From CBDUVZ01 sp965370805 (GTDB lineage Bacteria > Hydrothermota > Tepidihabitantia > Tepidihabitantales > Tepidihabitantaceae), in NCBI GenBank assembly GCA_965370805.1, contig CBDUVZ010000101.1, positions 1 through 10,938 of the forward strand: DNA of 10,938 nt, in the 5' to 3' direction. The position numbers were made by a program, and so were the translations under genes. The notes below the pieces were generated by a model. The model was not told the DNA's origin and ran no database searches. It was given only the letters and a program-made list of their open reading frames with translations. Below, in pieces: positions 1-5,549 of the stretch (its first letter is position 1; each line of letters starts with the position of its first letter).

Positions 1-89
1 TGGCCGGTCTTGCGTGGAGGAACGTGGTCACGGAGGCCGGGAGGTGGGGAAGCGGCCGAGTGGGTGACTGCTCGACCGTGTCTCGGGAG

Positions 90-117
90 TTGACAATCGG
101 GGCCGTCCGCATATGCT
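90..117 (+). promoter_or_regulatory. sigma70-type promoter of the kinase-PEGA-propeller operon
   Basis: A perfect -35 box TTGACA (90-95) is followed after 16 bases by TATGCT (112-117), a 4/6 match to the -10 consensus. Transcription would start near 124, leaving a leader of only about 9 bases before the ATG at 133. The promoter upstream of lemA on the other strand has the same two hexamers and the same spacer length, which supports both. Seen directly; promoter activity is inferred. Confidence 0.6.
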
Positions 118-123
118 AGGTTC

Positions 124-128
124 AGGAG
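124..128 (+). promoter_or_regulatory. ribosome binding site of the kinase-like gene
   Basis: AGGAG lies 4 bases upstream of the ATG at 133. There is no ATG, GTG or TTG in frame between the upstream TGA (91-93) and this ATG, so this site fixes the start and rules out a longer in-frame kinase domain. Confidence 0.6.
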
Positions 129-132
129 TGTC

Positions 133-1935
133 ATGCCAGAGAACCTGAGCCAAGCCCGTACTCTCGCGGACCTGCTGAAACAGCAGGGCCATCTTCCCGA
201 GTCGCAGTTGATCCCGATATTCCTCCAGGTGCTCAAGGACCTGGAGTTCAATCACAGCCAGGCCCAGGTTCATCTTGATATCAAGCCGTCCAAGATTGTC
301 AGGTCGAGAACAGGTTCGTTCGAGCTGATTGACTACGGAATGTCGCGAATCGGGACGGTGCGCTACATGTCGCCGGAGCGGGCCCAGCGCAAGTCCACCG
401 ATGGCCGGTCGGACATATACTCACTGGGCGTGGTGCTTTACGAGGCGGCTACCGGCCGGGCACCGTTTGAGGGAGAACTGAACTACGAGATTCTCGATGC
501 CCACATCAACAAGACGCCGCCGTTGCCGCGTTCGGTCAGGCCCGAGGTTTCGGGTGGACTGCAGCGGGCTATTCTCACCGCATTGGCCAAGGACCCGGAC
601 GACCGATTTCAGTCGGCGGGCGACTTCAAGAGAGTGCTGGAGGTTCTGAGGCCCAAGCTGGCTGCCAAGCCCGCGCCGGCGAAACCGGAGCAGAAGAAGC
701 TGAGTGTCACCCGGCTTGAGGGCGGGAAACCGGTGCCTGAGAGACCGGTGCGCAAAGAGCCGTCTGCGCCAGCGGGGAAACTGGCGGCCAGGCGTGTGCC
801 GTCGTCCTGGCACTTGTCCCACGAGCCGATGAGCGGCAAGCGGCCGCTGGCAGCACCGGAGCCGAAGCCGGTCGAGAAGCCGGTTCCCGAGCCTGAGTTG
901 AAGCCGGCAGCGCCTTTGGTCCAGGCCGACAAGAAACCCGCGGCTGCCGTCCCGAAGAGCGGCAAGCGGCCGCCGGCAGCACCGGAGCCGAAGCCGGTCG
1001 AGAAGCCGGTTCCCGAGCCTGAGTTGAAGCCGGCAGCGCCTCTGGTCCAGGCCGACAAGAAACCCGCGGTTGCCGTCCCGAAGAGCGGCGAGCGGCTGGC
1101 CGTCGCTGAGGCGAAACCTGTACCTGCTGCGCCACCGGAGAGGAAGCCGATTGAGCCGGGTCCGGTGAGCAGGTCGGAGCAGAGGCAGACCGAGAAACGC
1201 AGGAGGCGGGCCGAGAAGCGTCGGCAGGAGACTGAGAAGAAGCGTCCGGCACCGGTCATGCCGGTTGAGAGCAAGCCGGCCGAGCCCCGTGCGGCGCAGG
1301 TCCGACCAACCGAGGCGCGGCCAACCGAGCCGAAGCCGGCGGCAGTGAAGCCCGGGACCAGGGCCCGGAGGAGAAAAAGGGTGAATCCTGCGGTCTGGTT
1401 GGTTCCGGTTGCCGGGGTTGCCGTTGTCGCGGTGGTCCTGCTGCTGGCGCTCGGCAGAGGCAGCCCGCAGGTGCCGTCGCTGGTGGGGAAAAGCCGGGCC
1501 GATGCCGTGAGGCTTGCGGGCCAAGCCGGGTTGGTTCTTGTCACTGCGGGCGAGCGAGATGACACCCTTCCCCGTGGCGCGGTGGCGCTTCAGGTTCCGG
1601 CACCCGGCGTGAGTGTGGGCAAATCTGACACGGTCAGGGTCCACCTGAGCACCGGTGTTGTGTCCGTACCGGCCGTCGCGAGCCTGACGCTGGAAGACGC
1701 GCGCCGGGAGCTTGTCCGGATGGCTCTGAGGCCGGGCAGGATTGACTCGGCATACAGCGACAATCATGCAACAGGAACAGTGGTCCGGACGACTCCCGGA
1801 CCCGGGGTGCAGGTCAAGCCGCACACGACCGTCGTGCTGGCGGTGGCGTCGGGCCGCGCTACCTGTCCCGCGTGCGGGAAGAACCGGGAACGCGGTGCGA
1901 AATTCTGCACCGGATGTGGATACGAGTTTGAGTAA
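133..1935 (+). CDS. membrane protein: C-lobe-only Ser/Thr pseudokinase, PASTA x2, zinc ribbon
   Basis: This 600-residue protein begins where a Hanks-type kinase would enter helix D, so the N-lobe (glycine-rich loop, ATP-binding lysine, helix C glutamate) is absent. The C-lobe is recognisable: HLDIKPSKI at 47-55 (D49 and K51 kept, the metal-binding Asn replaced by K54), DYG at 67-69, SPE at 80-82, DIYSLG at 94-99 and the conserved R158. The activation segment D67-E82 is only 16 residues, about ten shorter than usual. Residues 175-415 form a Pro/Lys/Glu/Arg-rich linker with two 42-residue repeats. One membrane helix (about 420-440) is followed by PASTA domains at about 446-508 and 509-575. The protein ends in a CxxC-N10-CxxC zinc ribbon (C578, C581, C592, C595). 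By topology the PASTA domains and ribbon are outside the membrane. PASTA domains bind peptidoglycan fragments in known kinases. It is first in an operon with the PEGA and propeller genes. Catalysis is unlikely; a binding or scaffold role is inferred. Confidence 0.85.
   Translation: MPENLSQARTLADLLKQQGHLPESQLIPIFLQVLKDLEFNHSQAQVHLDIKPSKIVRSRTGSFELIDYGMSRIGTVRYMSPERAQRKSTDGRSDIYSLGVVLYEAATGRAPFEGELNYEILDAHINKTPPLPRSVRPEVSGGLQRAILTALAKDPDDRFQSAGDFKRVLEVLRPKLAAKPAPAKPEQKKLSVTRLEGGKPVPERPVRKEPSAPAGKLAARRVPSSWHLSHEPMSGKRPLAAPEPKPVEKPVPEPELKPAAPLVQADKKPAAAVPKSGKRPPAAPEPKPVEKPVPEPELKPAAPLVQADKKPAVAVPKSGERLAVAEAKPVPAAPPERKPIEPGPVSRSEQRQTEKRRRRAEKRRQETEKKRPAPVMPVESKPAEPRAAQVRPTEARPTEPKPAAVKPGTRARRRKRVNPAVWLVPVAGVAVVAVVLLLALGRGSPQVPSLVGKSRADAVRLAGQAGLVLVTAGERDDTLPRGAVALQVPAPGVSVGKSDTVRVHLSTGVVSVPAVASLTLEDARRELVRMALRPGRIDSAYSDNHATGTVVRTTPGPGVQVKPHTTVVLAVASGRATCPACGKNRERGAKFCTGCGYEFE
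832..1083 (+). repeat. 126-base tandem duplication in the kinase linker
   Basis: Two direct copies, 832-957 and 958-1083, differ at three of 126 bases by my count, and a third partial copy starts at 1084. The period of 42 codons keeps the frame, so the protein gains a second copy of a Pro/Lys/Glu-rich segment (residues 234-275 and 276-317). One difference is silent; the other two change Leu to Pro and Ala to Val. The near identity points to a recent duplication, probably by slippage or unequal recombination, lengthening the linker between kinase lobe and membrane. Confidence 0.95.
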
Positions 1936-1947
1936 CAGCAAGGAACC

Positions 1948-1954
1948 GGAGGAG
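1948..1954 (+). promoter_or_regulatory. ribosome binding site of the PEGA gene
   Basis: GGAGGAG lies 5 bases before a GTG start at 1960. An ATG at 1958 overlaps it but is followed at once by TGA, so the GTG in the other frame is the start. Confidence 0.75.
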
Positions 1955-1959
1955 TTGAT

Positions 1960-2991
1960 GTGAGGAGCAAGTGGCCGAAGCTGGCAGTGGTCCTGGTGCT
2001 CGTCGTTGCGTGCATCGGGATGGCCGATGCAGCCAAGACCTGTCCCAACTGCGGTGCTGAGAACCGGGATGAGGCCAGGTACTGCAAGAACTGCGGGTAC
2101 AGGTTCGAAGTGCGGAGAACCACGCCCCGGCGTACTCTGCCGTTGCTGAGAGCGCAGGTGTCGGTCGAGGGGGGCGTGGTGAGGCTCAGTTCGACACCGG
2201 GCGGCGCGACGGTAGAGGTGGACGGACGGGCAAGGGGCAGGACGCCGCTTCAGTTGAGGGGTCTGAAGCCGGGCCAGCACGAGCTTGTGCTCAGCCGGTC
2301 CGGGTATCGGACCTATTACGGTATATTCGTTATCCCCAAGCTGGAGGGCACGATCGTTGTGACGTCGATACCGCCGGGCGCCGAGATCCTGCTCGACGGT
2401 GAGGGCTACGGTGTGGCCGTAGATACCGGGCTGGTAATCCAGGACGTGCCTTTCGGCAGTCACCTGCTGACCGCACACCTTCCCGGATGGGAGGATGACG
2501 TCAGGACCGTGCAGTTGAGCGCCGAGGAACCGGTGACCGTTATCACGATGCGGCTGACTACCGGGATGGGCTTTCTTCGTCTGGAGTCCTACCCGGAAGG
2601 TGCCGAAGTCACGATTGACGGGAAGCAGGTCGGGTCGACCAGTTACTTCGGCATGCTTGCGCCGGCGCGGCACCGGCTGTCACTGACTATGCCCGGATTC
2701 GCGCAGTGGAACGGGTATGCCGATGTCCAGCAGGCGGAAACTACTTTCGTTGCGGCCGCCCTGGCCCGGTTGAAGACGCGAAAGCCGGCCCTGCTCTGGA
2801 TCGGGATAACGGCGCTTGCTGGCGGGGCCGCGGGAGCGGTGATGGGAGAGTTGAGCTACCGCGGCTACCAGGATGCGGCGACGTCGGATGATGCGGAGGA
2901 GTTCAGGAAGAAGACCGAGATGTGGGACCTGGTGCGTAATATCGGGGCCGGAATCGGGGCCGCGGGCATCGGTGCCTACATTGTCTTCTAG
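1960..2991 (+). CDS. exported zinc-ribbon protein with three PEGA domains
   Basis: The 343-residue product starts at GTG. Residues 1-24 look like a signal sequence: basic MRSKWPK, a hydrophobic core, and either a type I site near ADA-A (22-25) or a lipobox-like VVAC with Cys18. A zinc ribbon follows immediately (C28, C31, C42, C45; CxxC-N10-CxxC), matching the ribbon at the end of the preceding protein in spacing and in the closing CGYxFE. Three PEGA domains lie at about 73-125, 130-198 and 204-270, recognisable by the STPGGA, SIPPGA and SYPEGA turns. PEGA domains are common in surface proteins. Hydrophobic, glycine-rich segments at about 277-296 and 327-343 suggest membrane anchoring at the C-terminus. 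The gene begins 24 bases after the kinase-like gene and ends 6 bases before the propeller gene, so the three are probably co-transcribed. A zinc ribbon outside the cytoplasm is unusual. Function unknown; an envelope partner of the kinase-like protein is inferred. Confidence 0.85.
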   Translation: MRSKWPKLAVVLVLVVACIGMADAAKTCPNCGAENRDEARYCKNCGYRFEVRRTTPRRTLPLLRAQVSVEGGVVRLSSTPGGATVEVDGRARGRTPLQLRGLKPGQHELVLSRSGYRTYYGIFVIPKLEGTIVVTSIPPGAEILLDGEGYGVAVDTGLVIQDVPFGSHLLTAHLPGWEDDVRTVQLSAEEPVTVITMRLTTGMGFLRLESYPEGAEVTIDGKQVGSTSYFGMLAPARHRLSLTMPGFAQWNGYADVQQAETTFVAAALARLKTRKPALLWIGITALAGGAAGAVMGELSYRGYQDAATSDDAEEFRKKTEMWDLVRNIGAGIGAAGIGAYIVF

Positions 2992-2997
2992 GGAACG

Positions 2998-5433
2998 ATG
3001 GCGATGATACGCACACTTGTTCTTCTTGCTACGGCGGTGCTGTTGCTGGTGCCGGCGGGCTGTCGTCAGTGGAACAACCCGTTCGACCCGCAGAATAACC
3101 GGCCGCCGAGTGTCCCTTCGAATCCGAGCCCGGGAGACGGGTCAGCGGAGCGGGACACCGTTCTTGCCCTCTCCTGGACCGGTGGTGACCCGGACAGCGG
3201 TGACGTCGTTACCTACAGCCTTTACTTCGGAGCCGATTCCGAGCCGCCACTGCTGGTCCGGGACCTGGATTCGACAGCCTTCAACCCGGGTTTTCTTACG
3301 CTGCTGACGGAGTACCACTGGCGGGTGGTTGCGCGAGACCGGATTGGCGATACTACGGCCGGTCCGCCCTGGGGTTTCACAACGATTGCGGCGAGCGATA
3401 CGAACCTGCCGCCGTATGTGCCTTCCAACCCGCTGCCGGACAGCGGTGCGACGGGCCGGACCCGAAACCCTGTCCTGATCTGGGATGGCGGTGATCCGAA
3501 TCCCGACGATACGGTTACGTATGACCTCTATTTCGGCACCAGTTCCACGCCGCCACTACTGGCGCAGGGTCTCACTCAGCCTTTGTATGTGTTCAGTACG
3601 CTTGACTATGATGCCGAGTATTACTGGAAGGCGGTGGCCCGGGACAGGGACTCGGCATTGACCGAAGGGCCGGTGTGGCAGTTCAAGGTCATGAGGCGAG
3701 TAACGATTACCGAGCCCGGGGAGTACGTTCGCTGGCGGATGGGTTCGGCCCAGAGGATTGTCTGGAGCGGCGGCGCAGACCGGTCGGGTCCGAAGGAAAC
3801 GCCGAATGCCGAATGCCGAATGTCGAGTTCGGGAATCGCAAATCGGAATCCAGTATTGACCCGGTCGAAGCCGGTGCGAACATCCCGCGGTGGCGGCCGG
3901 AGCCCGGGTGCCGATGGAGCTGACTCAACTGCCATCTTCTTCTCTACTGATAACGGTTCGAGTTGGATCCGTCACGGCCGCGCGACGGCGCAGGGACAGT
4001 ACGACTGGACTGTGCCCGGTCCGACCACGATTTACGGCAGGGCTCAGGTGCGAGCGTACGCGGATGGGAAGTATGAAACCGGCACCAGTCCTCGATTCGA
4101 AGTCTACGATTCCCTGCTGCCTTCAGCCATCACGATTACCGCGCCGGCTGCCGGGACGCGCTGGGAGGCCGGGACGGTTCACCAGGTGACCTGGGATGGC
4201 GGTGTTGACGGCGTTGATTCCTCGGTCGTCTACTATTCCACCGACAACGGTTCGCTCTGGGACCGACAGGGAGTAGCCGCGATTCCGGGTTCGTTTGCCT
4301 GGGGCATTCCGGGTCAGTTGACCGATGAGGCGCGAATCCAGGTCAGGGCGTACTGTCGGGATGACTCGGTGGCCGGGACGAGCGAGCAGTTCCGGGTGAC
4401 CGGACCGGCATTCCCGGACACCGTGGTCGCGACGGTTGCAGTCGGCGAGAAGCCGAGGGCGTTGTGCTGGAACTCGACCAACAACAAGGTGTACGTGTCC
4501 AACCGCGACGGCAGCTCGGTGACCGTCATCGACGGGGTCACCAACTCGGTCATCGCCACAGTGCCGGTGGGCAGTTTTCCTTACGGCCTGGTCTGGAATT
4601 CCACCGACAACAAGGTGTACGTCGCCAATGAGGCAAGCAGGACTGTGACGGTGATTGACGGAGCGACCGAAGCCGTCCTGGTGGAGTCGATCCCGGTCGG
4701 CGTAGCCCCGCGCGACATCGTCTGGAGTTCGACCAGCAACAAGGTGTACGTCGGCAACTACAGCAGTGGCAACGCGGTGACGGTGATCGACTGCAATGCG
4801 GACACGGTCGTGGCCACGGTTGTCCTCAGCGGCAGGCCGCGGGATCTTGCATGGAACCCGGTGACCAACCGGGTGTACGCCGCGTGCTACACCGTCGACC
4901 ATTGCGACGTCATTGACTGCAGTACCGACCAACTTGTCGCTTCCGTTCCCACCGGGGGAAAGCCCTGCTTCGTGACGGTGGACGGGAGCCGGAACAAGGT
5001 GTATGTGGCCAACGAATTGAGCGGCAGCATTTCCGTCATCGACGGCAACACCAACACGGTAGTCCGAACGATACCGGGGCTGTCCGGGCCGTGCGCGCTG
5101 TGCTGGAACGAGACGTCGGACAAGGTGTACTCGGCCGACTCGGGCGTCAGCAGTGTCACGGTTATCGACGCTTCCGACTATCGGGTGCTCGTTAACGTCG
5201 GGGTGGGACAGCAGCCGCGGGCCCTGACCTGGGCTTCGCTGGTCAATGTGGTGTACGTTGCGAACTACGTGTCCGGCAATGTCACCGTGATCGGCGGCGA
5301 TTCCAACCGGTCGGAAGCGACGGCGACCGTTGGTTCTTCGCCGATTGCGCTGTGCTGGAACGAGAACGACCGGAAGGTGTACGTTGCCAATTATGATGGC
5401 GGCACGGTGTCGGTTCTCGGCGTAGTGCAGTAG
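2998..5433 (+). CDS. putative lipoprotein: FN3-like x2, Kre9-like x2, YVTN beta-propeller
   Basis: The 811-residue protein has a signal sequence ending in VPAGC, with Cys22 as the likely lipidated residue (proline three before the Cys is atypical), then an NPFDP motif often seen after the Cys in such surface lipoproteins. Order of modules: FN3-like domains at about 36-131 and 136-232; Kre9/KNH-like beta-sandwich domains at about 235-370 and 378-466, each with a YSTDNGS-type strand; then eight propeller repeats from about 473 to the end, most built around a KVYVAN...VTVID core. The propeller type often mediates protein or ligand binding; no enzyme motif is visible. The first Kre9-like domain carries about 45 extra residues (about 260-307) encoded by a repeat-containing insert. 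The ATG at 2998 has only a 2-base gap to AGGGAA; the ATG at 3004 is better spaced, so the protein may be two residues shorter. Third gene of the operon, followed by a terminator. Surface location is inferred. Confidence 0.82.
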   Translation: MAMIRTLVLLATAVLLLVPAGCRQWNNPFDPQNNRPPSVPSNPSPGDGSAERDTVLALSWTGGDPDSGDVVTYSLYFGADSEPPLLVRDLDSTAFNPGFLTLLTEYHWRVVARDRIGDTTAGPPWGFTTIAASDTNLPPYVPSNPLPDSGATGRTRNPVLIWDGGDPNPDDTVTYDLYFGTSSTPPLLAQGLTQPLYVFSTLDYDAEYYWKAVARDRDSALTEGPVWQFKVMRRVTITEPGEYVRWRMGSAQRIVWSGGADRSGPKETPNAECRMSSSGIANRNPVLTRSKPVRTSRGGGRSPGADGADSTAIFFSTDNGSSWIRHGRATAQGQYDWTVPGPTTIYGRAQVRAYADGKYETGTSPRFEVYDSLLPSAITITAPAAGTRWEAGTVHQVTWDGGVDGVDSSVVYYSTDNGSLWDRQGVAAIPGSFAWGIPGQLTDEARIQVRAYCRDDSVAGTSEQFRVTGPAFPDTVVATVAVGEKPRALCWNSTNNKVYVSNRDGSSVTVIDGVTNSVIATVPVGSFPYGLVWNSTDNKVYVANEASRTVTVIDGATEAVLVESIPVGVAPRDIVWSSTSNKVYVGNYSSGNAVTVIDCNADTVVATVVLSGRPRDLAWNPVTNRVYAACYTVDHCDVIDCSTDQLVASVPTGGKPCFVTVDGSRNKVYVANELSGSISVIDGNTNTVVRTIPGLSGPCALCWNETSDKVYSADSGVSSVTVIDASDYRVLVNVGVGQQPRALTWASLVNVVYVANYVSGNVTVIGGDSNRSEATATVGSSPIALCWNENDRKVYVANYDGGTVSVLGVVQ
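3776..3918 (+). repeat. repeat-bearing in-frame insert in the first Kre9-like domain
   Basis: The second Kre9-like domain has four residues between its conserved WDGG and DSSVVYYS strands; here 49 residues separate WSGG (to residue 259) from DSTAIFFS (from 309). The extra DNA contains three perfect copies of GCCGAAT (3801-3821) and a degraded fourth (GTCGAGT, 3822-3828), followed by GGAATCGCAAATCGG. The 12-mer CGAATGCCGAAT at 3803-3814 recurs on the opposite strand in the non-coding right edge (10864-10875), so this is a dispersed repeat and not domain sequence. Exact insert borders cannot be fixed from one copy; no clear target-site duplication was found. Confidence 0.7.
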
Positions 5434-5455
5434 GGTCACGGCGAGAAGATTACGC

Positions 5456-5491
5456 GCGGGGCCGTGTCCGAGGACGCTGCCCTGCATTTTT
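5456..5491 (+). terminator. Rho-independent terminator after the operon
   Basis: GCGGGGC (5456-5462) can pair with GCCCTGC (5479-5485), seven pairs with one G-U, and the intervening bases can form an inner GTC/GAC stem. ATTTTT (5486-5491) follows directly. It sits 22 bases after the stop of the propeller gene and before the dnaE promoter, so it would separate the two transcripts. Confidence 0.6.
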
Positions 5492-5515
5492 CCTCATGGG
5501 TTGACCTGACTTTGG

Positions 5516-5544
5516 TTGACAGCAGGGCCTGTCAGACATATAAG
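5516..5544 (+). promoter_or_regulatory. sigma70-type promoter of dnaE
   Basis: TTGACA (5516-5521, perfect), a 17-base spacer and TATAAG (5539-5544, 5/6) make the best consensus promoter in the window. Its -10 box ends only 5 bases before the GTG start at 5550, so transcription would begin at or next to the start codon. The same bases also hold AAGGA (5542-5546), a possible ribosome binding site 3 bases from the GTG, which would be used only if transcription starts further upstream. Confidence 0.65.
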
Positions 5545-5549
5545 GAAAC

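Larger units (their letters stand above)
1..132. other. left flank, no gene recognised
   Basis: No coding region can be supported here. In the frame of the downstream gene there is a TGA at 91-93. Another forward frame is open from the window edge to a TAG at 117-119, so it could be the last 38 codons of an upstream gene, but its translation resembles nothing I recognise. The end of the stretch carries the promoter and ribosome binding site of the kinase-like gene. In particular, no frame encodes a kinase N-lobe (no glycine-rich loop, no VAIK-type lysine). Confidence 0.5.

Noticed and set aside
3..119. Possible 3' end of an upstream gene ending at TAG 117-119
   Set aside because: The 38 codons show no recognisable protein sequence and overlap the promoter; too short to support.
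1..132. A kinase N-lobe hidden upstream in another frame (frameshifted gene)
   Set aside because: No frame encodes a glycine-rich loop or VAIK-like motif here, although only 132 bases are visible.
421..2673. A 750-codon open frame on the minus strand across the first two operon genes
   Set aside because: It is antisense to genes with clear domains, its translation is Arg/Leu/Pro/His-rich with no recognisable domain, and long antisense frames are expected in GC-rich DNA.
3801..3828. Tandem GCCGAAT units considered as a CRISPR or a binding-site array
   Set aside because: The units are seven bases with no spacers and lie inside a coding frame; a dispersed repeat explains them better.
4123..5487. 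A 454-codon minus-strand open frame opposite the propeller repeats
   Set aside because: Its His/Val/Asp-rich periodic sequence is the mirror of the propeller repeats; no start signal or domain supports it.
5501..5506. TTGACC as an alternative -35 box for dnaE
   Set aside because: At 16-18 bases downstream there is only GC-rich sequence (AGGGCC area) with no -10 match; TTGACA at 5516 is better in every respect.
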